The notes: generated by a model not told the origin, from the letters alone. Counted from the stretch's first letter, positions 36,358-47,099 are shown. The stretch: 64,000 bases of DNA from Antedon mediterranea (GCF_964355755.1 NC_092673.1:34231648-34295647); one strand, 5' to 3'. Translations and numbers: made by a program.

Positions 36358-37388
36358 ATGACTCCACAAACAGGTGCATTATATCGCAGAAGATCACCAG
36401 AAGAAGGAGGTCACATTACTAACGTTAAGAGAAAACAACGCTCTTATACAGTTGATAACTCATTCGTGGTACCATATAACCCAATGCTTATGCTAAAGTA
36501 CAATGCACATATCAACGTGGAAATATTAACAACTATCAAAGCCGTCAAATACATATACAAATATATTACAAAGGGCAGCGACAGAGTCATGGTGAAATTA
36601 CCGTCTGGAGAAATGGCATACAATGAAATTGAATCATTCGCTAATGCTAGATATATTAGTGCATCAGAGGCTTTGTGGAGACTCTATGAATTTCCGGTCA
36701 CACGACGACATCCATCTGTAAAACAATTGCCAATTCATTTAGAAAATGACCAAATTGGATATATTGATCCTAATGCTCCTGATGGAATCAACGACGCACT
36801 CAACAAGGCAGAAACAACAATGCTGACTGCTTTTTTTAATCTGAATTCGCACAAAGATGATTTATCAAACCTAACATATCCAAATGTTCTCAGCAAATAC
36901 ACATATTCCAACAAACAATGGAAACCACGCAAACGTCATAACTCCAGAAGAAACAACCCAGACCAAATAAGTGATACCATTGGAAGATTACCCGTCATCA
37001 ATCTCAATCCTCACCAGAGAGAACTTTACTTCCTTCGTATCCTACTTATTCATGTGCCCAGCCCAACGAGCTTTACAAACATTCGAACAGTTGATGGAAT
37101 AACATATGAGACCAATCACGCTGCATGCGTTGCATTAGGCTTATATGAAGATGACAGGGAAATAGACAGGGCAATGGAAGAAACCGCTTCTCTACATTTC
37201 GGTGACAACATCCGTCAAGTGTTTGCCACCATTTTACTTTACATTGGCCCTCACAATCCCAATGACTTCTTTACTCGACACAAACAGTTACTGACTGAAG
37301 ATTTCCAGAGGCGCGACAATGTCATTGAAGCAACGCAAGCTCACGTCAATGCGGCACTATTGCAAATTGATCAAGCCCTACAAAAAAC
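36358..37388 (+). pseudogene. Helitron Rep C-terminal part with tyrosine motif
   Basis: One open frame carries VPYNPMLMLKYNAHINVEIL and AVKYIYKYITKGSDRVMVKL, where the Y-x-x-K-Y-x-x-KG pattern supplies the catalytic tyrosines. Then come SASEALWRLYEFPVTRRHPS, NPHQRELYFLRILLIHVPSP and NAALLQIDQALQK, all typical of the region between Rep and helicase. It stops being Helitron at about 37388, where a LINE is inserted. Confidence 0.9.
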
Positions 37389-37389
37389 T

Positions 37390-37768
37390 AAAATGTATAA
37401 TAACGACCAGTCTCATCCTCTTTTTAACTTTATAAATTTCAGTAGATCCGGAAGGATGATTCCTTCAATTAAGAAGACTGAGCGTCATAATAAATCATTT
37501 CTTCCGTGTGCAATCAGGCAATACAACAAGCAATTTAAAAGATAACTTGAGACGTTTTATATTTTATTCTTTATATAGTATTTTAATATTTATACTGTTC
37601 ATAATGTTTTATACATAGCATATTTTCTTATATATTATCTTATCCATTGTATAGTATTGTATGTTTTTAACTGTTGTTATTTTTATTGTAATTTGAACCT
37701 TGGAAGGCAAATTTCATTTACTGTGTATTTGACAATAAATTTTAACTTGAACTTGAACTTGAACTTGA
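37390..37768 (+). mobile_element. 5'-truncated LINE inserted in the Helitron
   Basis: HPLFNFINFSRSGRMIPSIK then KTERHNKSFLPCAIRQYNKQ is the extreme C-terminus of a LINE reverse transcriptase (consensus recalled as HPL...RSGRR...TERYRRSFIPAAIRLYN). TAA at 37543 is followed by about 200 bp of AT-rich 3' UTR and a tail of four cttgaa repeats (about 37745-37768). On either side the Helitron reads ...NAALLQIDQALQK and RGGASLGDFNLPIPLIVNN, which are adjacent in intact Helitrons. No clear target duplication is visible. Confidence 0.85.
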
Positions 37769-39255
37769 AAGAGGCGGTGCATCGTTAGGAGATTTCAACC
37801 TACCAATCCCACTAATTGTAAACAACACACCTACTACACCACAAATAATTCGTGAGGAAACTATGTACGACATAGCACAACTAAACGACTACGTCCAGAC
37901 ACACTTACCGCGTCTAAACAAACAACAGGTCGTATTCCATTCCGTTCTTTCATCCACTATCAAACATGAGGGCAAAATATTTCATCTAGACGCACCTGGT
38001 GGAACTGGAAAAACGTTCACAATCAACCTCCTCTTAGCAGAAATACGACGACAAGGTCTTATTGCACTTGCTGTGGCTACAAGTGGTATAGCTGCTACAC
38101 TTCTACCCAACGGTAGAACAATTCATTCTCGATTTAAGGTACCACTAAAATTAAGTGAAGATTCCACATGCAACATTCCTATACAATCGCATACTGCTGC
38201 TCTAATAAAAAACACTTCACTTATTGTCATTGACGAAGTCACCATGGCACACAAATACATGTTTGAGGCATTAGACCGATCACTAAGAGACATACGGAAA
38301 TTCTCTTAGCCGGTGATTGGCGACAAATTCTCCCAAAAGGAGGTAAACCTGAAATACTCCAATCTACATTAAAGTCATCACACCTCTGGAACAACATACA
38401 TCAACTCAAACTATCCGATAATCTCAGGGTAGCCAATTCTCCCGGAAACAAACACATCTACTTCTTTCTGTAGGGGAAGGCGTCCATCCATATATAGCCG
38501 ACGACACCATCCAGTTACCTCACCATTTCTTTTCAAATGCCAAAACACTAAACGCTTTCTGCTTGGAAGTATATCCTGAAATAATCAACAAAACTCAAAC
38601 TAACGACACGATTTGTTCAAAGGCCATTCTTTGTCCAACAAATGAAACTGTCACACAAGTCAATGAATGTTTAATACATTTGTTCCCCGGCCAAACGAAA
38701 ACATACTTAAGCTACGATTCTGTGGACGAGGATATACAACATCAATACCCTACCGAATTTCTCAATGGCCTACAACTAAAGCCTGGCATTCCTATTATGC
38801 TACTAAGAAATATTGATCCTAGCAATGGCCATTGCAATGGGGCGAGATATATTGTTAAAACTATGCTAGATAGAGTCATCCATGCTGCAATTGCAACAGG
38901 ACCACACAAAGGAAATGACTTAATCATACCTAGATTCAAATTAGCCCCTGATGATCCAACATTACCATTTACTTTAACCAGAAAACAATTCCCTATCAGA
39001 GTATGTTTCGGTATCACGTCTAACAAAAGCCAAGGACAAACACTTAGCAAAGTTGGCATATTTCTTGATCAACAATTTTTTACGCACGGCCAATTGTATG
39101 TTTCATTGAGTAGAGTTGGAAACCCTGAATCTACAATCCCAACGCAACTAATAGTCACCATGTTTCAAACATTGTCTTCAAGGAAATATTTCAATTATAG
39201 GCCTACTCCCTACCAACTACCTGTACAAGGATCGTTACATCGACTCTGCACATGA
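37769..39255 (+). pseudogene. Helitron PIF1-type helicase part
   Basis: After the LINE the frame resumes with GASLGDFNLPIPL and LPRLNKQQVVFHSVLSSTIK. Walker A is DAPGGTGKTFTINLLLAEIR, followed by ALAVATSGIAATLLPNGRTI and Walker B SLIVIDEVTMAHKYMFEALD. A frameshift at 38308 moves to LAGDWRQILPKG. From 38563 the C-terminal RecA half is open: KAILCPTNETVTQVNECL, EFLNGLQLKPGIPIMLLRNI, FGITSNKSQGQTLSKVGIFL and HGQLYVSLSRVGNPESTI. The motifs are intact but the reading frame is not. Confidence 0.9.
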
Positions 39256-39781
39256 ACCAGTTGATATCTTAACTACATTGCACACATAAATGCTGAAATA
39301 TCAAGATGACACTCAAAAAAAGTATGTAAGTTTTTACTACACTATTCCTTATCATTGCTTCGTGCCTCTTATAGTTTTCAGTAACTACGAAATCAACAAT
39401 ACTTAGGCCTACAGATATGTTTGTGTGCGGGTGTGTGGGTGTGTGTGTGAAAACACCTTTTAATGCTGTCTTATTTATGAAATTAAACGGAAAATGCCCT
39501 TTTCTAAAACGACTTGACCTTTGTTGCTTTCTTGCATGAATAATATTTTTATTATTATACTTTATTCAGATATGGTTCCTGCCAAGATACACAGTCGTTT
39601 CCACCATCTTTTGGGATCGAGGAATGAATCCTCCACTGTCGACCATACTCAATGTCATTAATTGCTCACTCACCTATTATAACTTTTTTTCCGGCAGTTT
39701 ATTGTCAGTGTAGCCGTAATTCATACAGTCTAATATAATGTTGACGTTTATGCGTTTATGTTAAACCAGAAGCCCGCATAA

Positions 39782-39962
39782 AGGGTCTTTCACACCTGTT
39801 CCGGCACTGTTCCGGTCCGGTGAATCGAACATCAATGTTTCGTTTTCACGCGGCTATGCGCCAATCGATATGTGCGTAGCCGCGTGAAAACGAAACATTG
39901 GCGTTCGATTGGATTTTCCGGCGCCGGACCGGAACCGTGCCGGAACAGGTGTGAAAGACCCT
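39782..39962. mobile_element. Harbinger-type foldback MITE (181 bp)
   Basis: Termini AGGGTCTTTCACACCTGTTC and its complement are flanked by TAA at 39779-39781 and 39963-39965. Nearly the whole element is palindromic, including cgttttcacgcggct and agccgcgtgaaaacg. It shares the A-GSSYC-TTTC-CAC terminal pattern and 3-bp TWA duplication with the element at 8371-9207. Confidence 0.85.
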
Positions 39963-40278
39963 TAAGGGTGTTTTCCAAACATGGTACAAAATGTATACCG
40001 TAAATTGCAAACATAAATTCTTATATCAGGTTCGGAAAATGTTAAAAACCAATTTGTATTATTTGAATCGGTAAACAGTTTCCATTTATTATACATTGAT
40101 AATGAAACATGAAATATTCCTATTTATGTCCCTCGAGGTTCATTACAATTTATATTTAGTAGTCCCACGGACTTCATCTTAGCCACTCCCCCGAGTGCTA
40201 AGGCCAAATTTATAATACCCTACTTTCTATGCAAGTTTAGTTACAGTTAGTTCTTGACGATAATACAACAAATTTAGC

Positions 40279-40465
40279 ATGGATGACACTCTTAAGGAGG
40301 CATTTTGCAAGACCTAATTCGGATGGACTGAAAGTGATATGTCGTGACACAATTTTTAAAAGTGCAACAGCTGCCAACACCCACAAATCTAGACAGGGAT
40401 TGGGGTATTCTGCCTCAGCAGAATTTTTTACAGTATTATTCCAACTCAAATGCTATTTATTTTTT
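40279..40465 (+). pseudogene. Exon-like module (RRHFARP) of the recombinase family, copy 1
   Basis: In one frame this reads MTLLRRHFARPNSDGLKVIC, RDTIFKSATAANTHKSRQGL; it recurs at 62018-62150 and partly at 61612-61680. Every copy sits just upstream of the acceptor ttttctaaattcaccag that starts the zinc-finger exon, which suggests an upstream exon or leader of that gene. No database-level identity is claimed. Confidence 0.45.
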
Positions 40466-40647
40466 TAATTCACCAGGAGCCCAAAAAGGGTAAAAAGCGT
40501 ACAAGACAATGCCCTTTACCAAAGTGTAAAGATTTTTACAAGTGCAACAGCTGCCAACACTCGTAAATCTAGACAGGAATTGGGGTAGTCTGCTTTTTTG
40601 ACAGTATTATTTCAACTCAAATGTTATTTATTTTCTAAATTCACCAG

Positions 40648-40860
40648 GAGCCCAATAAGGGTAAAAAGCGTGCCCTTTACCAAAGTGTAAAGCCAAGGTT
40701 CAGCAATTTGTATGGCATCTAATGGGCAGCAAGCATGGCTTACTACAAGAAGATGCAATGCCAATTGTAGATGAAAGCAGTCTGAAGTTGAAACGTGACA
40801 AGTCAGAACTTGACACTTGTCCGTTTCCAGGATGCAGCATGAAAAGAGCAAGAGTGCTAA
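40648..40860 (+). pseudogene. Zinc-finger module, internally deleted
   Basis: The ...caccag acceptor is followed by EPIRVKS/CPLPKCKAKVQQ-type sequence with a 13-bp deletion at about 40670. The second finger ends early: GCSMKRARV is joined to the downstream 'ctaacggaaagtctataa' tail, removing HLAQFHK. Confidence 0.6.
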
Positions 40861-41266
40861 CGGAAAGTCTATAAATGATGAAATGCTCATTTTAACTATT
40901 ATGTATCTATATTTATTTATATTAGGTTATTTTGTAGTTGAGTATTTCTTCACAAAAGAGGGGCCTTCAGCTAAGGGGTATACTACAGCTTCGACGTGTG
41001 CATTAATTAATTGTTCACTAGAGAATGCTGCAAGATTAGGTTATTTGGTAGTTGAGTCTTCAAATCATATCCTAAATTTATTATCTGCAACAGAAATTTA
41101 TGAATGGTGGAGACAACTTTACCATTCAAAAACGTGAAATATTGCTGACATCACATTTGTCACTTTTGTGTCCATAGGTTGGTCATGCCACAGGTGCCAT
41201 GGGCTACAATGCAATACAATGAGGACACCGCCGACAGCCCCTAATTCACCCACCCTCTAAAACCAG

Positions 41267-41534
41267 GAGCCCAAAAAGGGTAAAAAGCGTACAAGACAAT
41301 GCCCTTTACCAAAGTGTAAAGCCAAGGTTCAGCAATTTGTATGGCATCTAATGGGCAGCAAGCATGGCTTACTACAAGAAGATGCAATGCCAATTGTAGA
41401 TGAAAGCAGTCTCAAGTTGAAACGCGACAAGTCAGAACTTGACACTTGTCTGTTTCCAGGATGCAGCTTGAAAAGAGCAAGAGTTGGAAGACATCTCGCT
41501 CAATTTCACAAATTGCTAACGGAAAGTCTATAAA
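41267..41534 (+). pseudogene. Zinc-finger module, full length with altered 3' end
   Basis: It encodes two C-x4-C-x9-H-x4/5-H fingers, CPLPKCKAKVQQFVWHLMGS then CLFPGCSLKRARVGRHLAQF. Unlike the intact copy at 55289-55544 it has no splice donor after HK; the frame runs to TESL and a stop. Upstream, the exon is joined directly to the 'cccaccctctaaaac' end of another module, a chimeric junction at 41266/41267. Confidence 0.62.
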
Positions 41535-41683
41535 TGATGAAATGCTCATTTTAACTATTATGTATCTATATTTATTTTTTTATGTTTTTTTCTCCAAGGA
41601 ACACACATTTTTTAAATCAAAAATTGCAAGTAAGAAAGGATCCTATATGATCTATTTTCTGTAGGGAACATATATTTTTCCAG

Positions 41684-41977
41684 AATGAGTGATAATAGAA
41701 GGATAAAGAATCTTGAGAAGGAGGTATACAAGTTGAGAAAAAGGGTAAAGAAACTAGAAAAGTCAGAGGCAAAAAAAAACTAAGGATGATGGAAGGATGA
41801 AGACAAAAAACAAACGACTTTCTAGAAAAATAAGAAATTTAAATCGTCAACTGCAAAGGAGGGAAGGGGTAATTTCTTATTTCGACGGTTTGACCAAGGA
41901 TTTGGAAAGAAGAATAGCTGAAGGGGGAACGCCTACAGCGTATTGAACCAGATGAAGAAATTGTGTATATTGATTAA
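41684..41977 (+). pseudogene. Coiled-coil module, copy 1
   Basis: After the acceptor atttttccag the frame reads MSDNRRIKNLEKEVYKLRKR then KKLEKSEAKK; a shifted frame continues with NKRLSRKIRNLN, and the final frame ends in RIEPDEEIVYID-type residues and TAA. The heptad-like Leu/Lys/Glu pattern predicts a coiled coil. This copy has frameshifts; the 62361-62590 copy keeps the C-terminal half open. Confidence 0.6.
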
Positions 41978-42267
41978 ATGACTGATAGACACCGACAACA
42001 ACAATGTAGATTATCTTATAGTTTTTTCGTGGCCTGCTGTACATAACAGCGACACGATGAAAGTAGCAGACATATTACAATGGAATGGCTTCACGTATAT
42101 TAGAATGAAGCCAACAAATGGCAATCAAACAATAATGAAGTATGTCAAAAGATGCAAACACGTTATTGTAGTTTTCAATAAAATTTGGGATGTAGTATTT
42201 AATTTGTTACCTTATTTTTAAGGAAGCTTACACCTTCAATTAAGAAGACACCGCCAACAATAATGTA

Positions 42268-42466
42268 GATTATCTTTATAGTTTTGTCGTGGCCTGCTGT
42301 ACATAACAGCGACATGATGAAAGTAGCAGACATATTACAATGGAATGGCTTCACGTATATTAGAATGAAGCCAACAAAAGACAATCAAACAATAATGAAG
42401 TATGTCAAAAGATGCAAACGTGTTATTGTATTTCAAAATTTATTGTTTGACGATTACGTCGAATGA
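42268..42466 (+). pseudogene. VADILQWNGF module (best of several copies)
   Basis: The frame reads NVDYLYSFVV/WPAVHNSDMMKVADILQWNG then FTYIRMKPTKDNQTIMKYVK and RCKRVIVFQNLLFDDYVE with a TGA. Similar copies lie at 42025-42175, 43888-44085, 52127-52310, 54250-54312, 60680-60860 and 62675-62873. The 60-residue frame is intact in at least three. The pattern (beta strand, helix, then G-x-x-Y-x-R-x-K) vaguely recalls the second RecA half of helicases, but I do not assign it. Confidence 0.55.
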
Positions 42467-42569
42467 ATGCCTTATTAAGCAGTGAACACAGAAGTGTTGG
42501 CATTTGGGATGCAGTATTTGAATTGGAGATTGAGCCTTTTCAATATATGTTATGTTATGTGGTTAACTT

Positions 42570-42905
42570 TTAAAAATAGAACGCGCGGATTTCGCATACA
42601 GCACAAATGCAATACAATAACAAAAACCTATATGCTTTATGTGACATATTGAACAACTCATCTCCTGCCAGTTCACCGCTTTGTTGCTTTCGTCGTCTTT
42701 GACGATCTTGTTTGAACTCCGTTGGAATTTCACACTTTGATGCAAATTTCTTTGCGTCGCTCATTAATGCCTTGTAATATTCGTCGCTTTTCTTATCTGC
42801 CAGTGCTTTTTCAGCATCGTCTATTAGTTGCAATTCCTCGCTATTGCAATGCGTCAGAAGCCACACGAATTGTCTCAAGGATGTCTTTAGGAGGTAGTAG
42901 ATCGT
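42570..42905 (-). pseudogene. hAT-like transposase fragment, copy 1
   Basis: On the minus strand it encodes EELQLIDDAEKALADKKSDE then YYKALMSDAKKFASKCEIPT and KQDRQRRRKQQSGELAGDEL. This matches the helical region of hAT/ZMYM-type transposases just before the RRKR segment. Shorter than the copy at 44462-44835; the N-terminal side is disrupted. Confidence 0.6.
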
Positions 42906-43576
42906 GATAGATTAAGAAGAACCGCAATTTCTTGAAGCCGAACCGTCGCACGTTCAATGTCAGTAGTCTGTCTGGATTCCCTAAACCAGAACAACATGCA
43001 TATGAAGTAATTATTTTTATCTATTTACTTCAAATTATCTGTCAGACGTCTTGCGTTGCGACTTTAATTTGAAAAGACCTGTCATACTATGATCCCCTTT
43101 CTCTTAGTCTTGTTGAAGTGACGTACCGGTGCGATAGAGGGCGCGATATCAGCGTAGATATAGAATCTAGGCTTGGATTTACGACTAGGCGCGTAGAGGC
43201 AGCCAGTTCAAATTTTTAATATATCAAATATCGAAACGAATTACTATATCACACATATTTGGGATAACAATTTCATTTCGTTTTCATTGTAACAATTATG
43301 CAGTGTTTTAATTTTGGAAATTAAATTCCGTTTATACATGTGTCATAGTCGAATCATCATTCGATAACAAAATTAATAAGGAGAAGGAGAGAGAGAGAGA
43401 GAACTAAATAAAATTTAAAACATAGCATTTTGATTATATATCTATATTTATTTTTTATGTTTTTTTCTCCAAGGAACACACATTTTTTAAATCAAAAATT
43501 GCAAGTAAGAAAGGATCTTTTGGTTACGATTTTGCCTATATGATCTATTTTCTGTAGGGAACATATATTTTTCCAG

Positions 43577-43801
43577 AATGAGTGATAATAGAAGGATAAA
43601 GAATCTTGAGAAGGAGGTATACAAGTTAAAACAAACGACTTTCTAGAAAAATAAGAAATTTAAATCGTCAACTGCAAAGGAGAGAAGGGGTAATTTCTTA
43701 TTTAGAAGGTTTGACCAAGGGATTTGGAAAGAAGAATAACTGAAGGGGAAGAACGCCTACAGCGCATTGAACCAGATGAAGAAATTGTGTATATTGATTA
43801 A
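43577..43801 (+). pseudogene. Coiled-coil module, copy 2
   Basis: It has the same acceptor and MSDNRRIKNLEKEVYKLK start as copy 1, then a deletion joins it directly to KQTTF-type sequence, and the end RIEPDEEIVYID with TAA. About 60 bp shorter than copy 1. Confidence 0.55.
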
Positions 43802-43887
43802 ATGACTGATAACTGTAAGTAATTGGTTACCTTATTTTAAAGGAAGCTTACACCTTTAATTCAGAAGACACAGACAACAACAATGTA

Positions 43888-44085
43888 GATTATCTTATAG
43901 TTTTGTCGTGGCCTGCTGTACATAACAGCGACATGATCAAAGTAGCAGACATATTACAATGGAATGGCTTCACATATATTAGAATGAAGCCAACAAAAGA
44001 CAATCAAACAATAATGAAGTATGTCAAAAGATGCAAACGTGTTATTGTAGTTCAAAATTTATTCTTTGAAGATTACGTCGAATGA
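43888..44085 (+). pseudogene. VADILQWNGF module
   Basis: The 60-residue frame is open: SWPAVHNSDMIKVADILQWN to RCKRVIVVQNLFFEDYVE, TGA at 44083-44085. It differs from the 42268 copy at about five residues, mostly conservative. Confidence 0.55.
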
Positions 44086-44461
44086 ATGCATTATTAAGCA
44101 GTGAACACAGAAGTGTTGAAAAGGTTCTCAATAGACTTTACATCTAAACATTTGGGATGCAGTATTTGAATTGGAGATTGAGAAAGAGGAGAAACTAGAA
44201 AAGTCAGAGGCAAAAAAAACCAATGATGGAAACCGATATAATGGCCATTCCATGAATGAGCTGAAGTCATGCATATGGCCAGTAGATCCTTTGTTGAATA
44301 CTGCCCAAAAAAATATTTACAAAATTGAAAAATCAAAAAACAAAAAATCAATGAAGAGTGGAGACAGGCCTCACCCTCCGCTTGATCACTAGTTTGGAAA
44401 ATATAGTAATTGTACCCACAAGTTGTATCAAACAATTTGAAAAAAAAATCAACCGCTTCCG

Positions 44462-44835
44462 AGTACAACAATAATGGTTAACTTTTTAAAATAAAACGCA
44501 CGGATTTCGCATACAGCACAAATGCAATACAATAACAAAAACCTATATGCTTTATGTGACATATTGAACAACTCATCTCCTGCCAATTCACCGCTTTGTT
44601 GCTTTCGTCGTCTTTGACGATCTTGTTTGAACTCCGTTGGAATTTCACATTTTGATGCAAATTTCTTTGCGTCGCTCATTAATGCCTTGTAATATTCGTC
44701 GCTTCTCTTAAATGCCAGTGCTTTTTCAGCATCGTCTATTAGTTGTAATGCTGTATCTATTGCAATTCCTCGCTCTTGCAATGCCTCAGAAGCCACACGA
44801 ATTGTCAAGGATGTCTTTGAGAACTGTAAAAATCC
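44462..44835 (-). pseudogene. hAT-like transposase fragment, copy 2
   Basis: On the minus strand VGFLQFSKTSLTIRVASEAL, QERGIAIDTALQLIDDAEKA, EYYKALMSDAKKFASKCEIP and RQRRRKQQSGELAGDEL follow without a stop. The IRVASEALQ...IDTA-x-x-LI pattern is that of hAT-type (ZMYM1-like) transposases. The C-terminal dimerisation domain is missing. At its 5' end it meets, head to head, the plus-strand ORF 44820-45126; the frame continues antisense through that ORF but there it loses family character. Confidence 0.65.
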
Positions 44836-45126
44836 AACAACCGAGGTAGTAGATCGCGATATATCAAGATTCAAGTTAGAAGAACCGCAATTTCTTGCAG
44901 CCGAACCGTCGCAACTACGAAAAGCGTGGATTAGAATGTTGTCCGAGGGTACAGAGATTAAACTGAGAGAACGATTTGGACACGACGTGGACACTTATTT
45001 ACGCCATATAAGACTGGTAGAAGATGAAATTATAGAAAAGGACAAACTGCACAGATTCAGACCATTGGTTTACAAGACTGGTGAAAAGAAACTTTCACTG
45101 TGTACGTGTTCAAAACAAACGTTATG
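44820..45126 (+). CDS. Unrecognised ORF, probably a 3' terminal exon
   Basis: The frame reads NCKNPTTEVVDRDISRFKLE, EPQFLAAEPSQLRKAWIRML, ERFGHDVDTYLRHIRLVEDE and KLHRFRPLVYKTGEKKLSLC-TCSKQTL, then TGA. AATAAA lies 95 bp downstream (45221-45226). The composition is protein-like and free of stops. The end (KKLSLCTC) resembles the start of a CDGSH iron-sulfur motif but stops before the CDGSH core, so no assignment is made. Its upstream exons are not identified; a second copy begins at 63965 and leaves the window. Confidence 0.5.
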
Positions 45127-45590
45127 AACTTTTAATATATATATTCATATTATGTTTATGGTCTTTTATAAATTACATTGTATACATGTGGGTTTTTTTT
45201 TGTGTGTGTGCGTGTGTTGCCAATAAAACGAATGAAATTTAGCCGTCTCGTTCTCTGTTTTAATCATTACAGACAAGAATAGCATTGATAAACGCGCACT
45301 TTATAATGAACACAGATAGTATGTGTACTGTAAGAAAATACATCGCGTAATTATTTATTCTATTAACAAGTTTTTTCGAAAATCATAAAATGGTCTTTTT
45401 TATTTTGTTTTTCAAAAATTATGTATAAATAAAAACTAAACTAAATTATTATCATTTCAGATTATTGTTTCTAATTGACATTGCCTTAACAAAAATTTTG
45501 TTAAAATGCTGTTTTTAATTGAATGTAGGAGAAATAATGAAAATAATTTCTTTTAATGCACAAGATTGTAATAAAGGTTGTCGTTTGCAG

Positions 45591-46696
45591 CCATACTTTG
45601 TGAGAAGGGGGATCCGGATCTGGTCTCATTTGAGAAACAGGAGAACGTGCTAAGAGCTAAACTAGTTGATGCAATTAGCAAGAATGATTTGCGTAGTTTA
45701 GCAGTCACTGGCACTAGAATAGCCGACTGTCCAAAGATGATCACCTCAAAAGTGCATTGCATTTGCAGAAAACCAGCATCCCCAGAAATGTTGCGCTGCA
45801 CGAATTGCAGTTCTCTTTTTCACCCAGCATGCATTGGAATAAACAGCAATGCACTACAATTCACATGCTCAGTATGCAAAAGAAAGCTGAAACGCAAACT
45901 TGATGAATATAACACCATCGAAGGACCAAGGAAACTAGCTAGACTGGAATCGGTAAAGCAAGATCAAGCGTTAATTGAACAGCTGCATGCAGTGTACAAT
46001 TTCGTCAATGACATAGTAATCATGAACGTCAGTCAGTCAGAAGATGAGTTTTATTTCGGTTTTCCTTCACACACCGTATGCAGACCGGAAGGAAACGTGA
46101 AATGTGTACGTGTACATCTGCTACATAGACGGATAGCACACACTATTTTTTTTAAATGTAGGAAAATACATTTATTCACTTCTATATATAAATTACGCAA
46201 TGTGATCAGTGAAGTAGATCACATTACATGTGCAGCGTACGGTGATTTGGAGTTGTCATTCCAAATAGGAGTTCACACAAACATCGACGATACAACAAGA
46301 AGTCCTCTGTGTTACTGGCCGAAATTTCTACTCGAAATGCGTGAATGGATACACATTGCGACTGGTCATAGTTACATTATGGTGACTTTGACAAGAGCAG
46401 AGGATTCAGCGGAATGCTATCTTAATAATGTACAAAGGAGCGAAACAAGTCCTGTATGCATTATGTCTCTTGGACCTACTAGAATCTGTAGATTCGAACA
46501 CCGTACAAAAAACCCCATTAAACCGGTGAACATAAAAATGGAGCATGGTTCGATGCTGGTAATAAATTCTGAAACAATCAATGAATGGTCAAGAACTGTA
46601 CCAAAGACAGATGGAATAGGAAGCACCAGCATATTAACATTTATGAACATTGAAAGGTATAGTAACATCAATATTACAACAAACAATGTATTGTAG
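45591..46696 (+). CDS. PHD-finger protein with AlkB-like (possibly inactive) domain
   Basis: A strong acceptor (ttgtcgtttgcag) at 45590 starts an open frame of about 368 codons. A PHD finger follows: C61, C63, C74, C77, H82, C85, C97, C100 (numbered from 45578), a clean C4HC3. A basic KRKLKRKL stretch comes next. The C-terminal half (about residues 250-360) resembles AlkB-type 2-oxoglutarate dioxygenases: YWPKFLLEMREWI, VCIMSLGPTRICRFEHRTKN, MEHGSMLVINSETINEWSRT and TSILTFMNIE. By my recalled alignment the HxD, second His and Arg ligands are replaced (ECYLNN, WSR, LTFM). AATAAA occurs about 175 bp after the stop. It has no ATG near the start, so upstream exons exist or are lost. Related genes are known from repeat families, so it may be element-borne. 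Confidence 0.7.
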
Positions 46697-47099
46697 TAAA
46701 TTCTTGGAGCGGTAACGTTAAATCATGAACGTCAGCCAGTCAGTAGAAGACACACACATCCCGCATGCAGAGCAGAACGAAACATGAAAATATATCTGCT
46801 ACATTTTCAACTTAATAACCTTTTTCATACATTATGATTTACTTTATTATAACTCTAAAATATGAAAGAAATAAATCTTTTTTTATATTACTCTCAGTGT
46901 TTTATGTGTGTGAATTATGCAGTTCTGATCCTGATAGAGCAGTAACACGCATCCGTATCTAATTTTGAAAGTCAACGACGACGTACCGCTCATAGTAAGC
47001 GTCGAAAAATCCAGATCCGAATACAATGCGGTGGTGGTGGCCAAAGAAGAAGTTTCATCTGCGAAACGACCATGTAGAGGATTTTTGTTTTTTTAATAA

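Larger units (their letters stand above)
34723..39255 (+). mobile_element. Degenerate Helitron (Rep HUH endonuclease plus PIF1-type helicase)
   Basis: A ttgatttcatttcag acceptor at 34722 precedes ETALLRKSTDARRL... and VEDDVCRHCFAYRFAREK, the Cys-rich start of Helitron proteins. The Helitron_like_N domain, Rep motifs, an interrupted spacer and a PIF1-type helicase follow in canonical order. Lesions include a frameshift near 35000, a frameshift near 36045, TAA at 36091, a stop near 36308, a LINE insertion at about 37390-37768, and frameshifts/stops at 38308 and 38470. The order Rep then helicase on one strand is diagnostic. Neither the 5'-TC end nor the CTRR end with hairpin could be placed with confidence. 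Confidence 0.9.
40278..44994 (+). repeat. Module mosaic block, copy 1
   Basis: The block contains, in order, an exon-like segment at 40279-40465 (same at 62018-62150), zinc-finger modules (40475-40530 partial, 40648-40857, 41267-41520), coiled-coil modules (41684-41977, 43577-43801), VADILQWNGF modules (42025-42175, 42268-42466, 43888-44085) and hAT-like minus-strand modules (42570-42905, 44462-44835). The last 0.7 kb (44185-44870) is almost identical to 63320-64000. Module boundaries differ between copies, so this is not a simple tandem array. Confidence 0.8.

Noticed and set aside
42268-42466. Helicase C-terminal domain for the VADILQWNGF module
   Set aside because: Only a loose strand-helix resemblance; no motif V or VI and too short to assign.
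45591-46696. Active AlkB-type demethylase
   Set aside because: By recalled alignment the iron and 2-oxoglutarate ligands are replaced; calling an active enzyme is not supported.
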